Below are positions 46,342-55,300 of a DNA stretch of 64,000 nt, in pieces. A program made the translations under genes and the position numbers. The stretch covers positions 45,221,553 to 45,285,552 of the forward strand of contig JAQMRL010000001.1 in NCBI GenBank assembly GCA_035578175.1, given 5' to 3'. The stretch is from Catonia carolina. Taxonomy: Eukaryota; Arthropoda; Insecta; Hemiptera; Achilidae. The notes below the pieces were generated by a model. The model was given only the letters and a program-made list of their open reading frames with translations, had not been told where the DNA came from and did not search any database. How positions within the stretch are numbered: the stretch's first letter is position 1; each line of letters opens with the position of its first letter.

Positions 46342-48121
46342 TTTATTTTAGATGGCCTCCACTCACCCCTTACAGCCATACCAACCTCCATGAAAGGAAC
46401 TAACAGGGAAGTGGGGACAACCTACATGAATTGAAGAAGTGCAGCAACAGATAGAAATCCTTGAAGCGCTGCACTTCCTATCGAGACATAAATCCAGGGG
46501 ACGTCAAAAGAAATATCTATTATAAATTATCTCATTTTATTGAAAAACAGTAATTCTTTTTTTGTTTTTATTCCTAATGTGTGTATGTTGCAATCTGTTC
46601 AATTTAAGAACAATAAGCAACCTCATGACTCAAAGAGATTTATGATGATATGTATGATGTGTAAATGAGGTATAGTCTTGTGCAGACTCAGGCTGATCAT
46701 TCCTGAAAGAGTTTGGTTAACTGAACCCCAACCACCAAAGAACAACAGTAACCAGTGCCTAGTATTCAAATCCATGTAACTACAAGTAACTATCTTTACC
46801 TCTAGACAAACTCAGTGATTCAAATCCATGTAGCTACAAGTAACTATCTTTACCTCTAGACAAACCCAGTGGGTGACAGTAAGTCTTAAGTAACAATTAA
46901 GTGTAGTTTTGTGTTGAAAAATTTGAATTTTAATAGTTTGTAATTATTTTTTTACTTAATTACATTTTCTTTTTCAGAATTATATTTTCTACATGTTAAT
47001 TAGAAAAAATTAATGACATAAGTAATTAAGGACTTTACAAAGTTATTTTACATTAAACCTAAAAAAGTTATTTTCAACCTCCAATTTGTATTTTATGTCT
47101 GATATCTTTAAAACTATGCAGAGTACAACTGAATACCAGGCCAAATTTTACATTTGGTTGAACTCACTAATGAAGCATTTCAGGACCTATGTTTATACTC
47201 TTATGAAAATTTTTCTTATGCGTATTTAGCTATACATTCACATCCTAGAGTTTGGTCTTACCTTGCAAAGACATTCTGTACATTTCATTTGTTAATTATA
47301 TTCTTTTCTAATTTTAAGGGCTTTTGGCGAACCCTATGCCATCATGCACTGCTCGGCGTGATTCTAACAGAAATTATCAGAAGATAACATTATGTAGACG
47401 AAAACTTTTTTAATAGTGCTAACTAACCTAATTTGAAAATAAAGAACTTAAAAAGTGGTGTGTTGACCAGTTCACTGATCACAATTTTTAACCACTGCTT
47501 ATCAAAAAATTACTTTAAAATTTATTTGGTTTCATGCATCCATAACAGTAGGATTATAAATTTAATTTTATTTTCAGTTACAGCAATTCTATCTAATTTA
47601 TTACAACGATGAGTGATGGGACTGGTTTATGTCATTTTACTCTGTACCGTTTTTATAATTTAGTTTTTACAATCTACTGTAGGTACAACATGTACAAAAA
47701 TACAAAATTGAGATTTAAATAATTAGTAAGAACTATATTCTTACCTGTTAGCATTCTTTACATATGAATTCAATATATTAATCTTTTCTTTCTTGGCAGT
47801 ATCACTCATTTCACATGACATCAAGCAATGAAAATCAAATAATTGTCTAAGAGCATGTATTTTTTTATACATACATGTAAAAATAATACCTTTGGTAGAG
47901 GCATTTAAAACTGGAGCGCATAGTATTGTAAGATACATGAAACTTTTAACATTTTTTACCACAACAAAAACGTTAAATGATGAAACTAGTGTACAATAAA
48001 TGATTAAGAGAGAGTACAGCACCCATAACTTGTAATTTAAATTTATGTTGTTACTATCAATATTTTGAAAATCATTAAATCCCACAACTTTAATATAACC
48101 CAAAAATAATTTTTCTTCCAT
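28794..48121 (-). CDS. Odorant receptor Or-B (six exons, open)
   Basis: The model is complement(join(28794..28859, 36624..36779, 41085..41192, 42803..42902, 44410..45069, 47745..48121)), 1467 bp, 488 residues. It is an insect 7tm_6 odorant receptor, expected in dendrites of olfactory neurons with Orco. Exon 1 carries TM1-2, exon 2 TM3-4 with MGPSIIDVYYPYDH, exon 3 TM5, exon 4 TM6, exon 5 the TM7 region (YGTNWLNG, FFDMDYNAF), and exon 6 the SYSYYT motif. All joins keep the frame. Intron 4 seems to use a GC donor. Introns 4 and 5 are long (4.3 and 7.8 kb) and full of transposons. A second possible first exon is at 50547-50923. The length and intact frame suggest a functional gene. Confidence 0.82.
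28995..29165 (-). repeat. Dispersed repeat 'U', copy 2
   Basis: Reverse complement of 4790-4995. It shares TTTTACTTTCTCTTGCC and AAAAAACATGTTTTTA and runs into a short (GT)n tract at about 29153-29171. It begins where Or-A/Or-B paralogy stops, so it belongs to the material inserted into Or-B intron 5. Confidence 0.5.
29617..30568 (-). mobile_element. Internally deleted mariner-like element with perfect 27-bp TIRs
   Basis: The ends 29617-29643 (GGGTGATTCAAAAAGAGCGC...) and 30542-30568 are exact reverse complements over 27 bp. The 952-bp body encodes the two ends of a transposase in the minus direction. The left flank is TA but the right flank reads GT, so the TA target duplication is not intact. 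It sits in Or-B intron 5. Confidence 0.85.
29725..30403 (-). pseudogene. Mariner-like transposase, central catalytic part deleted
   Basis: The N-terminal part (MEKFTIAQRVLIVKTFYQSG, with a helix-turn-helix region and a RHRSQQLGL block) runs to about FANK. It is followed directly by the C-terminal part (LTPCDFHLWGHLKSLVYANK, then an IIFHT end in another frame). The stretch that should hold the first catalytic aspartates is gone. This TE family is widespread in insects. The element could only move with a helper transposase. Confidence 0.75.
30569..31171. other. Or-B intron 5, nothing recognised
   Basis: This contains a short TCTATTTATC tandem repeat near 30630-30680. An open frame at 30745-30960 has no recognisable family. 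Confidence 0.4.
31172..31651 (+). pseudogene. OTU-like cysteine protease domain remnant
   Basis: A 160-codon open frame (stop to stop, TAA at 31649-31651) begins NPNTGDSDCLIRCLSFF, resembling the OTU catalytic 'GDGNC' block with the Asp and Cys present. It continues DSDHHEIRLKIVEEV, MSTDGVYAGDVKITAVSKVF and FSGHCDRGYDVFIFND. In active OTU domains the last block normally carries a catalytic His just before the aromatic residue (HYD or HYN); here Gly precedes Tyr, so that His is missing. There is no Met near the start. OTU proteases remove ubiquitin. This copy is most likely a captured or transposon-borne fragment in Or-B intron 5, not a working gene. Confidence 0.6.
31735..33340 (-). pseudogene. 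RTE-like LINE, endonuclease to reverse transcriptase, decayed
   Basis: In minus-strand order there is an endonuclease part (LWSGDYRVINTRAIGWQGGV, MNKKIGQRV, then GRYQIDYIMVRQRF). A connecting Lys-rich region (RKKAKEDWIREKCTDIESKI) follows. The start of the reverse transcriptase comes last (DDDQFGFRRRMGTQDAILAL). Frameshifts and stops separate these pieces. The arrangement matches RTE/BovB-like non-LTR elements. It ends exactly where Or-A/Or-B paralogy resumes (about 33345). Confidence 0.75.
33546..34569 (-). other. Or-B intron 5, nothing recognised
   Basis: AT-rich intron sequence. The overlapping open frames at 33644-33893 lie on opposite strands and neither resembles a protein family. Confidence 0.4.
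34570..36050 (-). pseudogene. Decayed multi-copy protein gene (possibly transposon-encoded)
   Basis: Minus-strand frames, in order: KYNVCREYFLNTLNIPEGTV, a frameshift, GKKTPPQKLGDKSEQFIRKH, ILSFPSVESHYRRKQSEYKY, ASLEKNRKVFRDYKLTFHKP, ECRNEDKEAAKKDPSILTF, NFDLESVLHTPMGAAGPFF, then NLGNAAVNCFLWDE and PGTARWSV. I recognise this as a large uncharacterised protein that recurs in many insect genomes, probably carried by a mobile element. I cannot name its reaction. At least three stops or frameshifts show this copy is dead. It lies in Or-B intron 5. Confidence 0.6.
36624..36779 (-). CDS. Or-B exon 5
   Basis: The 156-bp exon after TTTCTTTCAG encodes STSLCSSLYGTNWLNG, a Lys-rich KFKKAL, CFFMIKLQKPLSLTAYKFF and DMDYNAFLT. 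The donor is ACT|GTAAGT. The pattern 'LY..NW......K' is characteristic of the odorant receptor C-terminal region. Confidence 0.83.
36860..37192 (-). mobile_element. SINE family T copy
   Basis: Minus-strand copy with 3' end GATTGCAATGTATACACATT, body TTAACCACTGTCCGTTATTC (as seen on the plus strand) and tRNA-like head near 37140-37190 (GTTGATCTAGAGGTAAAG). It lies in Or-B intron 4. Confidence 0.7.
37372..37442 (-). mobile_element. tRNA-like SINE head, third type
   Basis: The minus strand reads CCATAGTGGTTAGCTTGCTA and CTGGGTTCGATTCCCAGC, giving A and B boxes and a T-arm-like hairpin. No acceptor stem forms, so it is a SINE or pseudo-tRNA rather than a tRNA gene. Confidence 0.5.
37685..40560 (-). 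mobile_element. 5'-truncated LINE (CR1/Jockey-like) with (AAAT)n tail
   Basis: The 3' end on the minus strand is an AAAT microsatellite tail (37687-37718) preceded by an untranslated region. The single large open frame encodes the distal endonuclease and the whole reverse transcriptase. The 5' boundary is around 40560, where the reading frame runs into an unrelated LINE fragment. It lies in Or-B intron 4. Confidence 0.85.
37998..40560 (-). CDS. LINE ORF2: partial APE endonuclease plus reverse transcriptase
   Basis: The frame is open to its stop at 37998 without interruption. The endonuclease part begins inside the domain and keeps DSDFIICGDFNLP and the PHDRYHP region. The reverse transcriptase has HKKGDVSDVSNYRPIALLS, YTDFSKAFDTVDH (motif A), SGVPQGSNLGPLLF (motif B) and LLMYADDLKLF (catalytic YADD, motif C). 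The open frame formally continues upstream to 40697, but those first residues come from flanking DNA. The intact frame suggests recent insertion. Without the 5' part it cannot be autonomous. Confidence 0.88.
40565..40860 (+). pseudogene. RTE-like LINE C-terminal remnant
   Basis: The plus strand, in broken frames, reads VDRIEIKQLVW, then DRWPRRAFLF, a basic KVEEEVP segment, ENRDTGNPRC and an end with GG*LRKQ. The order resembles the C-terminal 'RWPR...GRPR.W' region of RTE-like elements. The CR1/Jockey-like LINE lies immediately to its left. Confidence 0.5.
41085..41192 (-). CDS. Or-B exon 4 (TM6)
   Basis: The 108-bp exon follows TTTGTTTCAG and encodes IEYHGGIEYFKDIAYLLAFL, then AEMFFISSSVTKIKTM. 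Keeping phase 0 with exon 5 requires the exon to end at ATG, followed by GCAAGT, a GC donor. A GT donor two bases later would break the frame. Confidence 0.8.
41875..42350 (+). pseudogene. RTE-like LINE reverse transcriptase C-terminal remnant
   Basis: It reads QIKFYKVMATPALLYGMSHG, repeats a short STxPLLYGMS block (an internal duplication of about 35 bp near 41960-42020), then ESRVQAAEM, RDQLRKNEGVRTELDVYNMN and GRRDAGRSRKRW. It is on the opposite strand to the receptor gene, in Or-B intron 3. Confidence 0.65.
42803..42902 (-). CDS. Or-B exon 3 (TM5)
   Basis: Starts after ATTAG and encodes LFQMLKAVYDPIMGVQMIFS then CLAFCLMGFKVAK, donor AAG|GTAAGT. It differs from Or-A exon 3 at only a few positions. 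Confidence 0.82.
43061..43684. mobile_element. TTAA-flanked MITE, 624 bp, with paralogous empty site
   Basis: TTAA at 43057-43060 and 43685-43688 flanks ends CCCATGTGCTGCGCG and CCTTAAGGG. The matching Or-A intron reads straight across the site (GCTCATTACAGATCACC near 20980), showing no insertion there. It is non-coding, in Or-B intron 2. Confidence 0.75.
44410..45069 (-). CDS. Or-B exon 2 (TM3-TM4 and loop)
   Basis: The 660-bp exon follows TTACAG and encodes FVYGFIALGFTNWFFW, TMGPSIIDVYYPYDH, VDLTLYIFIYMTCGQIAVLK and a long polar loop ending LIRDHQKL. Donor CAT|GTAAGT. It is collinear with Or-A exon 2. Confidence 0.87.
46318..46505 (-). mobile_element. LINE 3' end fragment with (ATT)n tail
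   Basis: The plus strand shows AAT/TAA repeats (46309-46340), then ATTTTATTTTAGATGGCC and about 160 bp of GC-richer sequence. On the minus strand this is a retrotransposon end followed by its microsatellite tail. Confidence 0.5.
46566..46880 (-). mobile_element. SINE family T copy with internal duplication
   Basis: Family T body and 3' end are recognisable (GTTGCAATCTGTTCAATTTA). A block of about 50 bp, including CTATCTTTACCTCTAGACAA, is present twice in tandem in the tRNA-like part. Confidence 0.65.
47745..48121 (-). CDS. Or-B exon 1 (N-terminus)
   Basis: Starts MEEKLFLGYIKVVGFNDF and ends NSYVKNA with AACAG|GTAAGA. Two hydrophobic segments follow LNYKLW. The phase-2 end joins exon 2 to make an Arg codon. 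Confidence 0.86.
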
Positions 48122-48544
48122 ATTTTATGATCTGCTGTCAAATTTTGTTTAACTGTGATAAAAATGGTTCGATGCTTTCTAAAAAAATATTACATTTCTC
48201 TACGTTATTTATTTATGAAACTTTTAAAGTTTTAAAAGAAACTAACTCTAAACTGACTTCAAAGTATATTTTCATCTGTTGTAAGTTTAATTTTACTTTG
48301 ATTTAAACTTCTAACTCTGAACATTAATAATACATAACATTATTGATTTTTAAATGCTAGGGAGTGGAATGATTTATAAAAACTTTGTAACAAACTAAAT
48401 TGTAACTTTTTAACTTTGGAACAAAGAGTTCTTTGTTCCAACGTATTCTTGTACATTATTCCGCTGGATAATGAGATATCCTAATCAAAAATGTTTTGTT
48501 ATAAAGTCATTGTAATTATTCAGTGTGTGAGAACCATTAGGCAG

Positions 48545-48706
48545 ACTTGTCGGTGAAGTTGTCAATCCTACTAGCTTCTATGCCAGGGGGCCTTTGTTCA
48601 ATTCTTGGTCAGGTCTGGCAATTTGAGATAATTTTTTTCATTTATCACTTTTTCCATTCTGCATTAGCCTTAATGTTCATAACAGTTGACTTTCTTAAAT
48701 TAAATG
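48545..48706 (+). mobile_element. SINE family S copy
   Basis: The degraded head has TGTTCAATTCTTGG as a B box, followed by CAGGTCTGGCAATTT and CATTCTGCATTAGCC. It is duplicated at 51300-51470 together with the surrounding exon 1 flank. Confidence 0.6.
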
Positions 48707-48907
48707 GTTAGGGTTTCAAAAATTATACAGTTTTAAACATTAAAAAGTCTTAGTAGTCCTATTTTGGTGATTGACAATGAAATTTTTTAATTTATCAAAA
48801 AATAGTATTTTGTATTCGAGTGAGGTTCACATTGCATAATATCTTGAAATTACCCTAACATTCAAAATGTTAAGCCATTTTTGGGGTTTTCACCCACCCT
48901 GTATATA

Positions 48908-49800
48908 CGAGGTGTGGCTATTAAAAATAATAACACTGACATTGTAAAAAACTTTATTTTAATTTTATACATAATCACTTATTATCACCTTCAACATACA
49001 CTCCTTCTATATCTCTACAACGCTCCATGCAAATTTTCCATTGTTAGAAACAGTGCTGGAAGTCATCTTCTGTCAGCTCCTTCAGGACACATGCCGCTTT
49101 CTCTTTTACAGCTTCCACTGACTCAAATTTTGTCCCTTATAATGCAGATTTCACCTTAGGGAACAGGTAGAAGAAAATAACATGTGATGAAACGTGGTTT
49201 TCTACTTATGATCCAGAAACGAAGCGCCAATCCATGCACTAGAAGAGCCAAACTTCACCGAGAGCCAAAAAAACTCGAATGAGGAAGTCAAAATTTAAAG
49301 CAATGAGGATTGTTTTTTTATATCCATGGGATTGTGTACCTTCACTGGGTTCCTGAATATCAAACAATTAATCAATATTACTACATTGAGGTACCCGAAA
49401 TGTGGAAGGACAAATCATGGGTTCTCCACCAAGACAATGCGCCAGCTAATTCTGCGTTGTCTGTCAAAAGGTTCCTAGCCAAGTACAGCATCTCAATGTT
49501 AAAACATCCACCTTATTCACCAGATCTTGCACCATGTGACTTCTACCTGTTCCCTAAGGTAAAATCTGCATTAAAAGGGACAAGATTTGAGTCTGTGGAA
49601 GCTGTAAAAGAGAAAGCGGCACGTGTCCTGAAGGAGCTGACAGAAGATGACTTCCAGCACTGTTTCCAACAATGGAAAATTCGCATGGAGCGTTTTAGGG
49701 ATAGAGAAGGAGTGTATATTGAAGTTGACAATAAGTGATTATGCATAAAATAAAAATAATTTTTTTTATGTCAGTCTCGTTATTTAATAGTAACACCTCG
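48908..49800 (+). mobile_element. Palindromic mariner element (3' end duplicated inverted at left end)
   Basis: TA duplications at 48906-48907 and 49801-49802 bound the element. The right arm 49540-49800 is the 3' end of a mariner. The left arm 48908-49173 is its reverse complement, including the antisense of the C-terminal coding region. The middle (49174-49539) holds the rest of the remaining transposase. It has replaced the normal 5' end and could fold into a hairpin with arms of about 260 bp. Confidence 0.85.
49174..49738 (+). pseudogene. Mariner transposase, 5'-truncated
   Basis: The first readable piece is CDETWFSTYDPETKRQSM, matching the first catalytic Asp block, then a stop. After a frame change, residues include VLHQDNAPANS (second Asp), HPPYSPDLAPCDFYLFPKVK (third Asp, D34D-type mariner spacing) and the C-terminal YIEVDNK before the stop at 49736-49738. 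The N-terminal DNA-binding domain is missing. Confidence 0.8.
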
Positions 49801-49864
49801 TATACATTAATTAATTTCTTACATGTCATGTATTTATTAAATTTCATATTTTATTTATATATTT

Positions 49865-50020
49865 TTTTAGTTTTACGTCTGACTGTTTTGCAATTTCTGC
49901 TAATGCAGATGGTGGAGATTGATGATATGTGAAAATGTGTGATGAAAAAATGCCAGACCTGACTGGGAATCAGATCCGGGACCTCAGCATAGAAGCCAGT
50001 TGCGCTAACTATTCAAAATT
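49865..50020 (-). mobile_element. SINE family S copy
   Basis: Minus-strand copy with body TTTGCAATTTCTGCTAATGC (plus orientation), CCAGACCTGACTGGGAATC, and head TAGAAGCCAGTTGCGCTAAC. It lies between the two alternative first exons. Confidence 0.7.
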
Positions 50021-50546
50021 AACCATGCATAACAAATATTCAGAAAATTTCAGAAGATTTTGATGTATTTAAAAAATTTGTTTTCATTCATTATATTCTA
50101 GAAAAGTAAAAAAACAGATTGGCTTTATAAGAAAATAAATTTAACTGAAAATGAATAAGTAAATATCCAATTTCTATTTTGGTTATAACATAGAAGAAGA
50201 AATAAAGTGTAAACAATAAATTTGGCTACACATCATTCCTAAAATATTCGATATGTTAGATTGTTTGAAGCATTAATTTGTATAGAGTAAACAATTAATA
50301 TCTCATCTTACAGGAAAATGTCAGAAGGCTCCCATGATCCTGAATTGGTGAATCCATAAACCTGTCAAATAGCCCGCACAATTTCAGATCTTCACTCTCA
50401 AATTTATTACGCTAAGAGAAAGTATGGTTTTTATATTGTTTTACACTGTACCATTCTCATAATTTAGTTTCTACAATATCTAATGTAGGTACCACATGAC
50501 AAAAGAAACAAAATTGAGATATTTTGAATAATTAATACATTCTTAC

Positions 50547-50923
50547 CTGTTTGCGTTCGTTACATATGAATTCAATATATTAATCTTCTCTTTCTTGGCA
50601 GTATCACTCATTTCACACGACATTAAGCAATGAAAATCAAATAATTGTCTAAGAGCATGTATTTTTTTATACATAAATGTAAAAATAATGCCTTTGGTAG
50701 TGGCATTAAAAACAGGAATGTATAGTATTGTAAGATACGTGAAGCTTTTAACATTTTTTACCACGACAAAAACATTAAATAAAGAATTGTGTGCCACATG
50801 AACGATCAAGAGAGAGTACAGGACCCATAACTTGTAATTTAATTTTATATTTTTACTGTCTTTATTTTGAAAATCATTAAATCCCATAACTTTTATATAA
50901 CCCAAAAATAATTGTTTTTCCAT
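50547..50923 (-). CDS. Extra odorant receptor first exon 'C' (possible alternative exon 1 of Or-B)
   Basis: A 377-bp open exon of the same length and phase as Or-B exon 1. It starts MEKQLFLGYIKVMGFNDF and ends NSYVTNA with AACAG|GTAAGA. The C-terminal two thirds nearly match Or-B exon 1, while the first membrane segment (LLIVHVAHNSLFNVF against LLIIYCTLVSSFNVF) has diverged. The surrounding block 50455-51545 is a tandem copy of 47640-48785. No exon 2 lies between 50547 and 48121, so it either splices to Or-B exon 2 or is an orphan of an incomplete duplication. Confidence 0.8.
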
Positions 50924-51299
50924 ATTTTGTGATCTGCTATGAAATTTTGTTTTACTATAATAAATGGTTCGATGCTTCTTAAAAAGTATTATGTTTCTCT
51001 ATGTTATTTATTTACGAAACTTGTAAAGTTTTAAAAGAAACTAACTCTAAACTTAATTCAAAAGCATATACTCATCTGTTGTAAGTTTGATTTTACTTTG
51101 ATTAAAACTTCTAACTTTGAACATTAATAATTCATAACATTATTGATATTTAAATGCTAGTGAGTGAAACGATTTATAAAAACTTTGTAACTCTTTGTTC
51201 CAATGTATTCTCGTACATTATTCCCATCAACAATGAATATCCCAATCAAAATTGTTTTGTTATAAAATCATTGTAATTATTCAGTAAGTGAGAACTGTA

Positions 51300-51470
51300 G
51301 GCAGGCTTATTGGTGTAGTTGTCAGCGCAATTAAAATATAATTTCTATGCTATGTCAGAGGGGCTTGTTCAATTTTTGGTCAGATCTGGCATTTTGTGAT
51401 CACATATTTTCATTTATCACCCTTTTTTATTATGCATTATCCTTAATATTAATAACAGTAGTCTTTCTTA
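51300..51470 (+). mobile_element. SINE family S copy (duplicated with exon C flank)
   Basis: Same position relative to exon C as the 48545 copy relative to Or-B exon 1. It is decayed, with GTTCAATTTTTGGTCAG for the B box. It dates the tandem duplication to after this SINE insertion. Confidence 0.55.
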
Positions 51471-51649
51471 AATGAAATATTTAGGGTTTCAGAAATATAC
51501 AATTTAAAATATTAAAAAGTCTTAATAGTCCTTTTTTGGGGATTAACATAAAGATTTAGTAGACTATTATTAGAAATATGAAGAAGGGTTTTCCTTGAAA
51601 AGGGAAAATTCATCGTCAGATAATAGAGATTTAAGGTGAAAATGCTATG

Positions 51650-52000
51650 AGTGGTACTGAAAACAAAAGGCAGCGAATGCTGAGACAAGGAAATGTGTTG
51701 CTCTATGACAATGCTTAGTACCATGGTGCTGGTAACACTCAAACGCTAATTCAATAATTCAGTTAGAAGTTTGATCAACCAACATACAGCCCAGACCTGG
51801 CATTGTTTGACTACCACTTGTTCCTACAGCATGAACTTGGAGGTAAGCGCTTCAAAAGTGATGACAATGTGAAAAGTGCTGTGGAATTATAACGATCATC
51901 ACTGGCGAGAAGGTTTCTTTAGTTTTTTTCGGAAAGGTTAGGTTTTACCCACTACGATAAGTATCTGAATAATGGTGGAAGCTATGTTGAAAGATAGTTA
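51650..52000 (+). pseudogene. Mariner transposase C-terminal remnant
   Basis: The plus strand reads VLLYDNA, a broken stretch, PTYSPDLALFDYHLF, LGGKRFKSDDNVKSAVEL and YLNNGGSYVER before a stop. This is the end of a D34D-type mariner transposase, with several stops. The APSDYHLF block of active elements is altered to ALFDYHLF. It lies between Or-D and exon C. Confidence 0.75.
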
Positions 52001-52283
52001 AGATATACTCTTTCTTGTAAAAAAAAATTGGCTTGAAAAAAGTTTCAGTATTTCTTTTTTCAAAATGGTACTTACTTTCCAGACACGGCTCATATTATTG
52101 TAAAAGTATGACTTATTTAAACACAAAAAACACATATAAATAAATCTTTAATTTTATTATCATAAAAATATATTTTGATAACAATATAAAATTGTTTTCA
52201 ATTTAATTACTGTGAACAATAGATAGAATTTCAATACAAAATAATAAATTTGTGTACTAGATAGGTATTAATTAATTTGTCAG

Positions 52284-52340
52284 TTATTCCTCGCTAATTC
52301 TTCTCATTATTGTGTAATAAGAATAAGTAAGTTTCAAAGC
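52284..52340 (-). CDS. Or-D exon 6 (C-terminus)
   Basis: After TTTTTAG it encodes ALKLTYSYYTIMRRISEE and TAA. Phase 0 at the start fits exon 5. Three residues shorter than Or-A and Or-B. Confidence 0.83.
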   Translation of the reverse strand, partial: ALKLTYSYYTIMRRISEE

Positions 52341-55300
52341 CTAAAAATAAACACAAATTGAAATAAATTTGTATGTATAAAATTTTAACACATGTTTTTC
52401 AATCATATCCAATTATTATTAAAATAAGAGACAATATTCCTCTGATTTCTGAAGAATAAAAATGCATTTATAAACAGTAGGTACCAGTTTTGATGTTGTT
52501 TACTTGGTAGCATTCTCTGAAGTTAATGTATAAATTTAAAACAATCCTTAATGTGGGTACGTTGCAATCAGTTCAATTCAGAACAATAAGCAACTCCTTA
52601 GCCCAATGAGATGAGGATGATGTGTATGACGAGTAAATGAGGTGTACAGACCCAGGCTGACCATTTCTGAGAGAGTATGATTAATTGAACCCCAACCATA
52701 AAGGTACACTAGTAACCACTGTCTAGTATTCAATTTGTATAAAAGTAACGTCCTATACTAGGATAATAATGAGATGAAATGTATTATGTCAAACTTCAAA
52801 AACTTCATCTTTGAAAATCAGCTGTTAAACCACTGACTCTTGGCGATGACTTTACCACTAGACCAACCCTGTGGGTTGTAGTAACTAATACCAAAGCAAT
52901 TGAAGTGACATGAAATTACACATTAAATAGTCTAGGGATTACCCTTGGTTTCTTATAAAATTAGATAACAAAACAATAAAATATTAATTTTTCACTATTT
53001 CTAAATCTAAAAAAAATGTTTTGAGAACAAAAATATACTAGTATAGTTTGTCCAAACTGAATTGGTGCATCAACTCGAAAAGCTATAGTACAAGTACAGA
53101 GTGTTTCCTAAAACCACAGACCTTTTTAAACATTTTATTCTTCTAAAAAAGAAAAATGAATAAAGCATTCACTCATTTCCCGTCATTTGGCTAGTGAGTT
53201 ATCTTCTACCTGTAGGGGAGGGATGAAGAGAGGTATGATCACAACTCTATAGCTACGCATGCCAATTCAAATTGGACAAACTATAAGTATTTTTACTTTT
53301 TACTTACAGATATGAAAGCATTATAATCCATGTCAAAAAACTTAAATGCTTTCAGTGTAATTATTTGTTGAAGCTTAACCATAAATATGCACATTGTCTT
53401 TTTGACATTTTTACTTCCATGTAACCAGTTGCTATCATACAAAGCAAAAGTTAAACTGGCTGACTAAAAAGAAATAATATTCAAAGAATAATTAAAAATT
53501 ATACAATCAAAATTTTATATTAAAAGAATTACAATTAAGTTGTATAGCCATGCATCAAAAATAAGTTAGTACCTACAAGAGAAAAAATAATTATTGTAGC
53601 TACAATGAGTACAGACAAGAAAATGAAATTCATGAAAAATAAATTTACAAATAAATACTAAAGTTAAATTATAAAGCATCTACTATACCCTGGTCTCTTG
53701 TTTCTGGATCTTTGTCGAAAGATGGTGCAAGGTAGCAGGAGCTCTGTTGCAGGCTAAAAGCACGAGGTTTGATTCTGCATAACAATGAAATGTTGGAAGA
53801 AATTATTATGTAAACTAGTGGGAGTAATATAGAATTCTTTTTGGGCATTTCACAGCTCAGAAGGCAAGCTTGAATGTTGCTTGGAAGAATTAGAGTTGAA
53901 TCTTGAGAAATGTAAGTGCTAATTGTAACTGTTAAGGAAAGTAAGCTGAGGAAGACTGCAAAAAATGAGATAAATAATTTTCCAATCAATTTTTTTTCAA
54001 AATATATAAAAGTAGGCCATCCAGTTAATGAGCCTCTAATTCAATGAAAAGCAGCTGTAAATTTTCTTATAATTAGATATATATTACTAATAATAGCTAA
54101 TTATTATTATTATTATTATTATTATAATTATTAATACTGAGATATATATATTACGTATAATGAAACATGAAGTGAAATATGGGTGATAGGGGCTGTAGAA
54201 AGGAAGAGGATAGAAGCTTTTGAAATATGGTGTTATAGGGAAATGTTAAAGTTATGTGGGTGGACAAGGTAAGCAATTTAGAGGTTCTTAGATGGGTGGA
54301 TGAAAGAAGAAGTATATGGAAACATCTTACCAGAAGAAGGGATACACTAGTGGCGGATATCTTAAGGCACTCAGGTATTGATTGCTCTATCAATCATGGA
54401 GGGTAATAGTGAGGGAGTGAATTGTAGGGGAAAGCAAAGGTTATTTAAAGCAAGTTACAAAATATATAGGATGTTGCAGGTATGTTGATATGAAATGACT
54501 TGCGCAAGATAGAACAGCTTGGAGACTGCATCAAACCAGTCAAGAGACTGATGGCAAAAAATACTTATTTTTAATTACAATTTACTGTACAATATGTGAT
54601 GTATTTTTATTTACAGCCCATATTAATTGACCACCCTCTGCATGTCGAACAGCTCCATGTATTGACCACTTTTGATGGAACCATGGTTAGTCAACATACA
54701 CATAGATTGTAACTCTAAACTTCTTTTTTTGGACTTTTAGGTTAACATATAATCACATTGCTGCAATTAAAACAGTGCCATAGAAGTCAGATTTAAGTCA
54801 TAACTGTTATTGTAGGAATCAAAATGAAACTGCTTTAACTCGCCATAGTTTTGATTTGTGATATAGAAGAAGAAATGAAAAACATTTCAACAATAAATGA
54901 TGTTAAATAGGATATATCTTTTATATACTCCGACATAAATTGATATTCAATCTGCAACCAAAAAAATAATACATTTTAGAGTAATTAGGTATAAAATGGT
55001 AATAGGAATAATGATTAAGTTAAAAATTTATTGTTCCCTGATAAAAAATTAGACTGACAGAAAAGTTTATGATTGTGTTATTCATAGAAACCTATATTTT
55101 TTTGTTAGTTTTCCTCTTAAAATTTAGTGAACAATTGGTTCATTAAGTAAAGTTAATGAAAATGGAACAAGTTTTAAGTCTGAGAATATGAACGCATCAA
55201 AACCCGCTCTTCAATGATCATATCAGATAAGTCTTTACGATAAGTCTGTTCGTATGCTGACCTTTTTTGACAATCAGTTAAGTTATAAAACAAATGTATT

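Larger units (their letters stand above)
45070..47744 (-). other. Or-B intron 1
   Basis: The intron shares 45420-46290 with Or-A intron 1 (25265-26160), so it was part of the duplication. Open frames at 45529-45738, 45965-46168 and 47154-47387 are not conserved as proteins between the copies. A LINE tail and a SINE are listed separately. Confidence 0.5.

Noticed and set aside
46309..46342. Possible CRISPR or regulatory repeat array
   Set aside because: It is a plain AAT microsatellite forming a retrotransposon tail.
53669..53989. 106-codon minus-strand frame with a hydrophobic start
   Set aside because: It lies in Or-D intron 4, has no family resemblance and would overlap the receptor transcript.
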